Shown here one piece after another: positions 56,543-64,000 of a stretch of 64,000 bases of DNA. The translations under genes were made by a program, and so were the position numbers. Numbering within the stretch: the stretch's first letter is position 1; every line of letters begins with the position of its first letter. The notes under the pieces are model-generated. The model saw only the letters and a program-made list of their open reading frames with translations, had not been told where the DNA came from and did no database searches. Source of the stretch: Pseudomonadota bacterium (GTDB lineage Bacteria; Pseudomonadota; Gammaproteobacteria; Steroidobacterales; Steroidobacteraceae); NCBI GenBank assembly GCA_947454465.1, contig CANGJP010000002.1:57268-121267 (forward strand), read 5' to 3'.

Positions 56543-57064
56543 TTACGGTCTGCGTAATATCGAAGGTTGTTGCACGTAGAACTGAACGGGATTGCTGAGT
56601 TTCAGTTGCTGACCCTCGGCATCGACCACCGCCAATGTAAATGTATGCGCGCCGCGTTCGACTCCGGTCAACTCGTAATTCATTCCCCGAGCTGGAAATC
56701 CAGATACTAAGCGACCATCCATGTACAACGCCAAATGATGCTCGCTGGATAATGCCGGCTCTACGCGCACGGCAACTTCCACGTGACCGGCCGTATTGGA
56801 TATCGTCATTTCGCCACTGGGTTTCCATATTTCGACATTGGCGTACGTCACTGACAGCGAGCTTTTGCTGGACGCGGAAGCACTGTTGTGTTCGGACAAA
56901 ACTGGTGGCCCGTAGGTGCTGGGACTGGAAATATTGACCTGTTCTGCTCCCGGACTGGGTCGATCGGAAAAATTTACCACCCCATTCGCATCGCGCCACT
57001 TCCACACGTTTGCAGCCATCAAGGGCATGGCGAATAACAAAACGAGGCAGGGCAGGTAACGCAT
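56543..57064 (-). CDS. DUF4124 domain periplasmic protein
   Basis: The protein of about 173 residues has a signal peptide (MRYLPCLVLLFAMPLMAAN) followed by the DUF4124 motif VWKWRDANGVVNFSDRPSPGAEQV. A C-terminal beta-rich domain (VEVAVRVEPALSSEHHLALYMDG) follows. A TTG start 7 codons earlier has AGGAG close by, so the start is open. DUF4124 proteins are commonly encoded between glnA and ntrB in gammaproteobacteria, but their role is not known. Confidence 0.85.
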   Translation of the reverse strand: MRYLPCLVLLFAMPLMAANVWKWRDANGVVNFSDRPSPGAEQVNISSPSTYGPPVLSEHNSASASSKSSLSVTYANVEIWKPSGEMTISNTAGHVEVAVRVEPALSSEHHLALYMDGRLVSGFPARGMNYELTGVERGAHTFTLAVVDAEGQQLKLSNPVQFYVQQPSILRRP

Positions 57065-57219
57065 GGTCGGGAAGCATACCCGCAAGATCTCCTAGGGACA
57101 AAGCCATTGACGGGTTTGCGATGTAATTCAACCACCGCAAACCAAAACTTAGCCTTCCAAATTGCTTCGGGAGCCGAAGCTGCGCCAGAAGACACAGTCC
57201 GACTCCTTCAGCAATGACA

Positions 57220-58632
57220 TCAGCAGCTGTAATACATTTCCATTTCAGCTGGATGCGTTGACATGCGCAGACGCGTCACTTCTTGCATCTTCAATGCAAT
57301 GTATGCATCGATAACGTCATCAGTGAACACACCACCTTTCTTCAAGAACTCGCGATCCTTATCCAAACTCTCCAGCGCCATATCTAATGAATGACAAACC
57401 TGAGGAATGTGTTTGGCCTCTTCAGGCTCTAGATCATAAAGATCCTTGTCAGCCGCTTCGCCTGGATGAATCTTGTTCTGGATACCATCCAGACCCGCCA
57501 TCATCATGGCTGCAAAGGCAAAATACGGATTCGCTGAAGAGTCTGGGAAACGTACTTCGATACGACGTGCCTTAGGATTGGATACCCATGGAATACGGAT
57601 AGAAGCTGAGCGGTTACGAGCAGAGTAGGCCAGCATCACGGGCGCTTCAAACCCTGGAACCAGACGCTTATAGCTGTTAGTACCTGCATTAGTGAAGGCA
57701 TTAATGGCTTTTGCGTGCTTAATGATACCGCCGATGTAATACAGCGCGGTTTCAGACAAACCGCCGTAAAGATCACCCGCAAACAAAGCTACACCTGCCT
57801 TCTGTAAGGACTGGTGCACGTGCATACCAGAACCATTGTCGCCTACTAATGGCTTAGGCATGAAAGTCGCTGTCTTACCGTGCAAGTGTGCAACGTTGTG
57901 AACCACATACTTGAGCATCTGCACTTCGTCGGCTTTGCGAACCAGACCGCCGGCACCGACACCGATTTCACACTGGCCGCCGGTGGCCACTTCATGGTGA
58001 TGCACTTCAACGACCATACCCATTTCTTCCAACACATTACACATGGAAGCACGGATATTCTGGAACGCATCAACTGGAGGCACTGGGAAATACCCGCCTT
58101 TCACACCAGGACGGTGCCCAGTATTGCCTTCTGGATAAACCGTATTGGAATTCCAAGCGCCTTGCTGTGAGTCAATGGCGTACCCTGCACTGTGCATATC
58201 GTTGTTGTAACGAACGCTATCGAAAATGAAGAATTCATTTTCAGGTCCGAACAAAGCGCCGTCAGCAATGCCCGTTGACTTCAAATAAGCCTCGGCGCGC
58301 TTGGCCACAGAACGGGGGTCGCGATCATAACCCTGCATAGTGGCCGGTTCGAGGATGTCACAGCGGATGATGATCGTGGGATCTTCGAAGAACGGATCTG
58401 CCACAGCGGTGGTCGCATCCGGCATCAAAATCATGTCGGATTCATTGATTCCCTTCCAACCGGCAATCGACGAACCGTCGAACATTTTGCCATCAGAGAA
58501 AAACTTGGCATCCACTTGGGATGCGGGAACGGTTACATGCTGCTCCTTGCCGCGAGTGTCCGTGAATCGAAGATCCACGTAGCGAATTTCCTTCTCTTTA
58601 ATCAAGCTGAGAACGTCAGCGCCGGTTGTCAT
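57220..58632 (-). CDS. glnA: Glutamine synthetase type I
   Basis: GlnA assimilates ammonium into glutamine. The 470-residue dodecameric GSI-beta type has [16 protein letters not shown] and [13 protein letters not shown]. The metal and glutamate region is [20 protein letters not shown] (by parts), followed by [11 protein letters not shown]. The adenylylation loop [17 protein letters not shown] keeps the tyrosine modified by GlnE. It has its own sigma-54 promoter region and is followed by DUF4124-ntrB-ntrC on the same strand. Confidence 0.98.
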   Translation of the reverse strand: MTTGADVLSLIKEKEIRYVDLRFTDTRGKEQHVTVPASQVDAKFFSDGKMFDGSSIAGWKGINESDMILMPDATTAVADPFFEDPTIIIRCDILEPATMQGYDRDPRSVAKRAEAYLKSTGIADGALFGPENEFFIFDSVRYNNDMHSAGYAIDSQQGAWNSNTVYPEGNTGHRPGVKGGYFPVPPVDAFQNIRASMCNVLEEMGMVVEVHHHEVATGGQCEIGVGAGGLVRKADEVQMLKYVVHNVAHLHGKTATFMPKPLVGDNGSGMHVHQSLQKAGVALFAGDLYGGLSETALYYIGGIIKHAKAINAFTNAGTNSYKRLVPGFEAPVMLAYSARNRSASIRIPWVSNPKARRIEVRFPDSSANPYFAFAAMMMAGLDGIQNKIHPGEAADKDLYDLEPEEAKHIPQVCHSLDMALESLDKDREFLKKGGVFTDDVIDAYIALKMQEVTRLRMSTHPAEMEMYYSC

Positions 58633-58733
58633 GAACTACTCCTCCGGAAAAAAACATTGTTTGCTTTAATGATTGCATGACCACGGTTGCTTTCAGATGC
58701 CAACCGTAGGTTAATTGCTCTGTATCACTGAAG

Positions 58734-58749
58734 TGCAGGAAACATGCCA
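58734..58749 (-). promoter_or_regulatory. Sigma-54 promoter of glnA
   Basis: On the minus strand TGGCATGTTTCCTGCA matches the -24/-12 consensus TGGCAC-N5-TTGCA, with the GG and GC pairs exactly 12 bases apart. The predicted start is near 58723, leaving a leader of about 90 nt to the glnA ATG. Two nearby look-alikes have spacing one base short and were rejected. Confidence 0.7.
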
Positions 58750-58823
58750 GCGCACTGCCTTAGCGCAACACCGCGCCATCGCTGAGATCTTCCGGTCAAA
58801 CTTCAAGGTAACCGAGTGATTTT

Positions 58824-58840
58824 AGCACCAAGATGATGCA
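58824..58840. promoter_or_regulatory. NtrC binding site upstream of glnA
   Basis: Read on the minus strand, TGCATCATCTTGGTGCT matches the 17-bp NtrC consensus TGCACCA-N3-TGGTGCA, with one mismatch in each 7-bp half. Its centre is about 109 nt before the predicted sigma-54 start. A second half-site, CGCACCA at 58856-58862, would be centred near -141. The spacing of 32 bp is about three helical turns. The enteric glnA enhancer has NtrC sites at about -108 and -140. Confidence 0.65.
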
Positions 58841-58964
58841 ATTGTATGAGCTTTGCGCACCATAACCATTCGAAATGAGTAGTCCAATGCGGCTGCATAT
58901 TCTCAAATCAAGGCTATTCCAAAGAACTTCAAGCTTGATCGATGTTCGGCCTAAGATCATTCCG

Positions 58965-58996
58965 CTAAAAAACGGCTGACTTTTTACAGTCAGCCG
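58965..58996 (-). terminator. Rho-independent terminator of the phosphoesterase gene
   Basis: CGGCTGAC and GTCAGCCG form a perfect 8-bp stem with an 8-nt loop. On the minus strand TTTTTT follows directly. It is about 33 nt after the stop codon of the 1572-residue gene and upstream of the glnA enhancer. Confidence 0.88.
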
Positions 58997-59028
58997 ATGG
59001 ATTGAATCGTGATTTCAGCGGGCTGGCA

Positions 59029-62000
59029 CTAGTTACAAGTCACGCTCACGTTAGTCACATTGTTACCACTCGGGTAAGTACCGGTCGTGCCCGATGCACC
59101 ACTGCTTACCGTACACGTTTGTCCCGCTGGGGATGAGCCAACTGACACCGAGTAAGCACCATTGATTGAGGTCGGGAACGTGAATGAACCATTTCCTGAC
59201 AAGGTTAGCGGTGTTCCGCTGTTCACCAATAACGTCACGAATTTACCGGCACCCAATCCGGTCAGGGTTCCCCCTACGGAGTACCTGTTGTACACATATC
59301 CAGTTGGCGGCGCATCCCCCTTACAGGTGTACTTGTTATTGACCGCTTGGTCATCACCCGCCTGTGCAGGCAAGCTATAGGTGAAGGCCGCTTCACCATT
59401 GGCCCTACCTGCCAACGAATCATACAAAGCCTTATTCGCATCCAATAACAAATCGACACTCCGATAGGTACGGATGTATTGCAGCTTTAATAACTGCGGC
59501 GACACCGTGACATGAATGTATCCAGCACCAGGCAGGATGACACTCTGATTGGCATTGTACTGACCATAGCCACTGTATTCCGCTGGGAAAGATGGAATGC
59601 TCGTTGGCGCATACGCACTGCAGTTATACGACCAGTAACTGTTGTCCGCTGGATTGGCCACAGACTGATACACCACACCATCGACCGTCTCACGCGCAAA
59701 CGTATGGTCATGCGCTTGGAAGAAAATCGTTGCACCGGTTGGGTCTTTGGTGTCGACCAGCAACTGATGAATCGGCTTAGGCCAGTTTGTTTGCACTAAA
59801 CAACCCGGCTGACCTGCACACTGGCGATTAGCTGCAAACTCCCCGTTACCATTACCTCCCCACTCGCCCACCATGGTGTTATTCGCGCCACCGCGGCCAC
59901 TACCATTGATGTGATGCGAGAACAAGAACACGTATTTCTTTCGGTTCGAACCGGCAGCCGCATTCCTTTCCAGCATGCCCTTCAACCAGAAATATTGGGC
60001 ATCCCCCATGCTCTTACCCCAGAGATTTTCTGGATCACTGTACAACGAGGTATCCACGGGTGAGGTCGCATGCCAGTACGGGTCGATCGTAATGAACAAC
60101 GCATCACCCCATTCAAAGGCATAGTAATCACGTAACAAGCCATCGCCATCCACTCCTGGGTAGCCCCTTAACGCTGCATTACCCGTGGCGAATGACTCCG
60201 TATCACCGGAATAGAAGCCCGATCCCATACCGGTGAATGCTGTAACGTTTACCGGTGTCGGTCCAGGATAGAACTTGTTACGCGCGCTAGCCGAAAATAC
60301 CGCATTGTTATTGAACACTCCGCCTAAATTTACATACATCGCCTGTTCATGGTTACCACTGACAGTAAACAGCGAGGTAGAGTGAGTCATCAACCCTAAG
60401 TAATCGCGACGTTGCTCAAGATAAGCACCATAGCCTTTAGCAGCCGTATTACCTTCACCGGTAGTGAGCTGAACGAAGGGTGATGTCAACGCCGAATATT
60501 GCGTAAAGCTCGACAACGTACCACCCGGGCCATACACCGAAAATGGAAAGGCGGTCACGGTGGGATAGTTGGCCAGCTTGAAAATCTCCACCATCTTTTC
60601 CGAGCTGAAGTCATCACCCAGCATAAAGTACAAGTCCGGCTGACGTTTAGCAATTTCTGCCATCGTTAGCTTGTACAACTCGGCGTGGAACATCTTGTCG
60701 CTGTAACGCTCTGGATGCGAATCACCCTGCACACCAAAGCTAAACGTACTACCTTGCGCACGTTGCGTTGTGAACGAGTATTCATTACCCGCAACATAGT
60801 CTATTCCGCTGGCTGTCTTGTATTGCACACGATAGTAATACTTCGTGTTCGTCGACAAACCCGTCAGATTCACTTCAATCACCGGCTGAGCACTTCCGGC
60901 CGGATAGGGTGTGCTGGGTGACGCCGCTGTTGACGATGTATTCGGATAAATACCACCCGGAGTGGTGCCATACTGGACATAGGCGCTGCCACCCCAATCA
61001 TTAATACCACCTAAAATACTGAATGTAATACCGGTCTCTGTTGGACGCCCAAGCACAACGTTATAACTGGCTGTACCATTGTTAGCGCACGCCACATCTA
61101 CAGTAGTCACATTCGTAAGAGCAATCACACCTTCACTGCCTCTTAGAGAACAGGTCTGCCCAACAGGCTGGTTACTGATAAAAACAGAGTACAGGCCACC
61201 GGTAAGCAGCGATGTATTGAACGCAAAGGCTGAATCACCAGAAGACACAGTCAGCGTCTGCTTACCTAACTGTAAAATCAGGCCCGCACCGGTCAGGTTA
61301 GTCACACTACCGCCCACCTGAAAGGTATTCGTACTACAAGCTACACTGACCCCAGTGACGTTTGCACTCAGATCGGTACCGGAGTTATTGAACAGGAAGC
61401 AAGTTTGACCACTAGGTTGCGCAGTTAAGGTTACGTTGTAACTGGAGCCGGCATTCAATGCCGTACTGAACGTAAATCCACCAGCACCCAGCGTGAGTGA
61501 GTTACCGCCATTATTCAGTAGTGTAATCGAACCACTCAGACCAGAAATCGTTCCGCCAATGGTGAATGTTCGAGTATCGGCAGCACAAGTAACACTGATG
61601 TTGCTAATATCGACGCCACCACCAGGACTGATTCCGGAACCGTTGTTATTACCTCCACCCGTGACCGCGCAAACCTGACCACTCGGTTGACTCGCAGTGA
61701 CCGCATAGGCTGAACCAATGACGACACGGTTGGCAAAAGTAAATGGACCGTTGGTTAATATGATTATTTTATCGCCACCATTGTTCAGCAAGGTCACTGT
61801 TTTGCCCGCATCCAGATTAGTCACCGTGCCACTGATCTGACTGGCCAAGGTATTACTCACACAGGTCACACTGATATTGCTTACATCATTTACTGGATTG
61901 GTCGCACTACCCCCTGTGTTACCGCTAATCACACCGGTGCCATTAACGACCGCACAAGTCTGGCCCAAAGGTTGACTGCTTACCGTCACCGCATAGCTAC

Positions 62001-63747
62001 TAGCTGAAGGCACCGGTGCAGCAAAATTAAAACGAGTCGTACCTGGAGTCAGCACCACAGTCGAAGCCCCATTGGCTAGCGTCAAAGAACCTGCCAGACC
62101 GGAAACCGTACCCCCCACAACGCCATACATAAAATCAGCAGTCGGTGGCTTGGCGCATTCAACGCGAGTCGCAACCGCAGTTGTCGTCACCACACCCTGC
62201 ACATTGGTCACGACACATTTATTGCTCGTGGTTTGGACGGGAGGAGTGATCGAATAACTACTGCCAACAACCTGAGCAGGAAAACTGAAAGTAAGATTAT
62301 TAGTACACGTACCGCCGGCATTATTAAAACAGGCCGTCACAGGAGTGTTATTCGTACCATTGTTACTTGGCGTATTTGTGATGGTAAATGAGGTGGTAGA
62401 CATACCGCCCGCAACACCCACACCGGTGATATTGGTGGTGCCAGTTCCACAAGCAACCACCAGTCCCCAAACATTGTCAGCAAGATTGCTACCTGACCCA
62501 CTGACCACTTGGCAAGTCTGACCGGTTGGCTGTTGACTGATGGTAACGGCATAAGCAGAACCTGCATCCAGTTCTGTCGGAAAAATAAATGGTCCATTAG
62601 CCGTTACCGTAACCTCATCGGTATTATTGTTCTTTAGCTTCAATGTACCCGAAAGACCAAAAACATTACCGGCAATCGCATAAGTGGGTACCGTAATGAC
62701 TGAACAAGACACTGTCACGCCTGTAGAAACAGGTCCCGTTATGGTGATTGGCGAACCACTTACTAGGCAGTTATTTCTAGTCTTTGCAGCGCTTAATGTC
62801 ACGGTATCACCATAGCGAGCCGATAAACTAAAAGCCGCATTACCCGTGATCGTATTACCCGTAGCAGCCGTGCTGCCGCTAGCCGTTAATGTTGCACCAG
62901 CAACATTGGTGCCAGTAATCATGTAGGTATTCGGAGTGCACATTACGCTTACGCCGCTATTCACATCACTGATAACTGCAACCGGTAAACCACTTACAAA
63001 ACAAGTATTGCCAGCCTTCGTTGCAGTAATTTTGAGGGTGTCACCATAGCGAGCTGATAAGCTAAAAGCTGCATTACCCGTGATCGTATTACCCGTAGCA
63101 GACGTGCTGCCGCTAGCGGTTAATGTTGCACCAGCAGCATTGGTACCGCTGATCGTATAAGGATTAGCAGCACAACTCACCGTAATATTACTCACAGCGC
63201 TATTCGTCACAGCACCGGTTGAATTCGTCAACGAACAAGTCAGCCCCAATGGTTGCGTAGCAACACTGATAGCATATGAAGAACCAGAGATCAGACCCGG
63301 AAAGTATTTGAATGAGGTCGAGCCGGCAGACACGGCCAAAGTCGTGGAATTATTTAATTTCAGCACCAACCCAGCCGTCGTTAAACCCGAAATCGAGCCA
63401 CCAATACCATAAGGGGTACCACAATTGACTATTACGTTAGTGACGTTAGCCGCATTGATCGTGCCGGTACCATTGCTGACGACACAGGTCTGACCAATCG
63501 GTTGCGTACCTACGGTTACTGAATAGCTAGATCGCGAGATCAACCCAGTTGTAAACCTAACCATCCCAATCGCGCTAACCGTTAAGGGATTAATACCTCT
63601 ATTCAACAGCACTAATGACTTACCGGGTGCCAACCCAGACACGGTAACACTGACGCTATACGTACTCGTTTGTGCCTGTGCGGTGGGAAAAACCCCCAAG
63701 CAAACTGCAGCAACTGCACCTAACCAACCGACGATTCTCTGCCTCAT
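59029..63747 (-). CDS. Giant secreted repeat-containing metallophosphoesterase
   Basis: I start at MRQRIVGWLGAVAAVCLG (1572 residues), preceded by GGAG; it has a signal peptide ending AQA. Residues about 25-890 hold ten repeats of roughly 75-100 residues, most with GTxSGLxG...NNG...F...SYxVTV...GQTC...VxC. The two cysteines per repeat suggest a disulfide each. A purple-acid-phosphatase-type N-domain (about 896-1000, GLSTNTKYYYRVQYKT) leads into a calcineurin-like metallophosphoesterase: GDSHPE near 1005, LGDDFS, SGNHEQ near 1131, FSHHIN, and QAHDHTF near 1345. An eleventh repeat ends the protein. I see no anchor or sorting signal. It is probably an extracellular or surface phosphatase; the substrate is unknown. 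Confidence 0.85.
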   Translation of the reverse strand: MRQRIVGWLGAVAAVCLGVFPTAQAQTSTYSVSVTVSGLAPGKSLVLLNRGINPLTVSAIGMVRFTTGLISRSSYSVTVGTQPIGQTCVVSNGTGTINAANVTNVIVNCGTPYGIGGSISGLTTAGLVLKLNNSTTLAVSAGSTSFKYFPGLISGSSYAISVATQPLGLTCSLTNSTGAVTNSAVSNITVSCAANPYTISGTNAAGATLTASGSTSATGNTITGNAAFSLSARYGDTLKITATKAGNTCFVSGLPVAVISDVNSGVSVMCTPNTYMITGTNVAGATLTASGSTAATGNTITGNAAFSLSARYGDTVTLSAAKTRNNCLVSGSPITITGPVSTGVTVSCSVITVPTYAIAGNVFGLSGTLKLKNNNTDEVTVTANGPFIFPTELDAGSAYAVTISQQPTGQTCQVVSGSGSNLADNVWGLVVACGTGTTNITGVGVAGGMSTTSFTITNTPSNNGTNNTPVTACFNNAGGTCTNNLTFSFPAQVVGSSYSITPPVQTTSNKCVVTNVQGVVTTTAVATRVECAKPPTADFMYGVVGGTVSGLAGSLTLANGASTVVLTPGTTRFNFAAPVPSASSYAVTVSSQPLGQTCAVVNGTGVISGNTGGSATNPVNDVSNISVTCVSNTLASQISGTVTNLDAGKTVTLLNNGGDKIIILTNGPFTFANRVVIGSAYAVTASQPSGQVCAVTGGGNNNGSGISPGGGVDISNISVTCAADTRTFTIGGTISGLSGSITLLNNGGNSLTLGAGGFTFSTALNAGSSYNVTLTAQPSGQTCFLFNNSGTDLSANVTGVSVACSTNTFQVGGSVTNLTGAGLILQLGKQTLTVSSGDSAFAFNTSLLTGGLYSVFISNQPVGQTCSLRGSEGVIALTNVTTVDVACANNGTASYNVVLGRPTETGITFSILGGINDWGGSAYVQYGTTPGGIYPNTSSTAASPSTPYPAGSAQPVIEVNLTGLSTNTKYYYRVQYKTASGIDYVAGNEYSFTTQRAQGSTFSFGVQGDSHPERYSDKMFHAELYKLTMAEIAKRQPDLYFMLGDDFSSEKMVEIFKLANYPTVTAFPFSVYGPGGTLSSFTQYSALTSPFVQLTTGEGNTAAKGYGAYLEQRRDYLGLMTHSTSLFTVSGNHEQAMYVNLGGVFNNNAVFSASARNKFYPGPTPVNVTAFTGMGSGFYSGDTESFATGNAALRGYPGVDGDGLLRDYYAFEWGDALFITIDPYWHATSPVDTSLYSDPENLWGKSMGDAQYFWLKGMLERNAAAGSNRKKYVFLFSHHINGSGRGGANNTMVGEWGGNGNGEFAANRQCAGQPGCLVQTNWPKPIHQLLVDTKDPTGATIFFQAHDHTFARETVDGVVYQSVANPADNSYWSYNCSAYAPTSIPSFPAEYSGYGQYNANQSVILPGAGYIHVTVSPQLLKLQYIRTYRSVDLLLDANKALYDSLAGRANGEAAFTYSLPAQAGDDQAVNNKYTCKGDAPPTGYVYNRYSVGGTLTGLGAGKFVTLLVNSGTPLTLSGNGSFTFPTSINGAYSVSVGSSPAGQTCTVSSGASGTTGTYPSGNNVTNVSVTCN
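62806..63144 (-). repeat. Recent tandem duplication inside the repeat protein
   Basis: About 105 bp at 62806-62910 recur at 63040-63144 with roughly six or seven differences. The offset is 234 bp, exactly 78 codons. They encode repeats 3 and 4, both containing ATGNTITGNAAFSLSARYGD. These two are shorter than the other repeats and much more alike to each other. Confidence 0.85.
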
Positions 63748-64000
63748 TTTAATTTCTCCGAATCGAATAACTCTATTGCTACCAAAAATCCCTAAAAAGC
63801 GCTTCATATGTCACGAGGTAGAGTGATTTGAACAACGACTAATTTATTTTTAATCGTTATTCGCCTCACTCTACTGCGTGATGTTCATGCTGCATGCCAC
63901 GCCCCATCGCTGAGTCGATCCTCGGCAAGGGGATCCTTCATTCATCGCCATCCGTCCTGCTCACACCCTGTCATCACGGCCCACCTAAGCAGGCCGCAAA
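63748..64000. other. Upstream region of the phosphoesterase gene
   Basis: There are no ORFs of note in these 250 bases before the window edge. The part next to the gene is AT-rich (ACTAATTTATTTTTAATCG near 63838) and probably holds its promoter, but I could not fix a -35/-10 pair with confidence. The distal part is GC-richer, and nothing was recognised in it. Confidence 0.4.

Noticed and set aside
58686-58703. TTGGCATCTGAAAGCAA (minus strand) as the glnA sigma-54 promoter
   Set aside because: The GG and GC pairs are 11 bases apart instead of 12, and a nearby site has correct spacing.
58762-58779. TGGCGCGGTGTTGCG (minus strand) as a sigma-54 promoter
   Set aside because: The spacer is one base short; sigma-54 tolerates this poorly.

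Overview
The window is a chromosomal segment of a heterotrophic, aerobic gammaproteobacterium. The evidence is the rsmG-parA-parB-atpIBEFH block, the gmk-rpoZ-spoT-ridA-recG run, tatABC, trkAH, bioBFHC divergent from comF, and glnA-DUF4124-ntrB-ntrC, all gene orders usual in that class. I cannot name a genus. Coding density is high. There are no tRNA or rRNA genes, no insertion sequences, no CRISPR array and no prophage.

Layout. From 1 to 9.8 kb all genes are on the minus strand: the start of the ATP synthase operon (atpI-B-E-F-H, the last cut by the window edge), parB-parA, rsmG, a di-haem cytochrome c4, rpmE, then hemW-rdgB-rph and a PP2C phosphatase. A 470-bp gene-free stretch (6120-6591) carries three perfect and three near-perfect DnaA boxes beside an AT-rich tract and is my candidate chromosomal origin. 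From 10.0 to 31.8 kb nearly all genes are on the plus strand: yicC, gmk, rpoZ, spoT, ridA, recG, ubiA, trkA-trkH, PBP1b (mrcB) with a TPR lipoprotein resembling its activator LpoP, dtd, tatABC and an oligopeptide ABC transporter with fused ATPases. Two minus-strand genes, a MEKHLA-domain protein and yjdM, interrupt this run.

From 31.8 to 39.7 kb lies an aa3 cytochrome c oxidase locus: ctaC, ctaD, a 40-residue assembly protein missed by the ORF track, ctaG, ctaE, surf1, a SCO-like protein, ctaA and DUF2909/DUF2244 membrane proteins. The haem O synthase cyoE is 12 kb away at 51 kb. From 39.8 to 45.9 kb is biotin synthesis (bioB-F-H-C, with bioD separated by two opposing genes). Then come comF, a secreted cupin, uvrD, a two-part VanZ protein and cyoE.

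From 52 to 58.6 kb are a secreted DUF6152 protein, a decayed DUF6152 copy abutting ntrC, and the nitrogen-regulation block ntrC-ntrB-DUF4124-glnA. Upstream of glnA I read a sigma-54 promoter with NtrC sites near -109 and -141, as in the enteric glnA arrangement. The window ends with a 1572-residue secreted metallophosphoesterase built mostly from eleven cysteine-bearing repeats.

Most of the window is housekeeping. The items most worth checking are the candidate oriC, the terminator-like hairpin in the rpmE leader, the LpoP-like lipoprotein, the DUF6152 relic and the repeat phosphoesterase. I did not find a convincing wholly new system.
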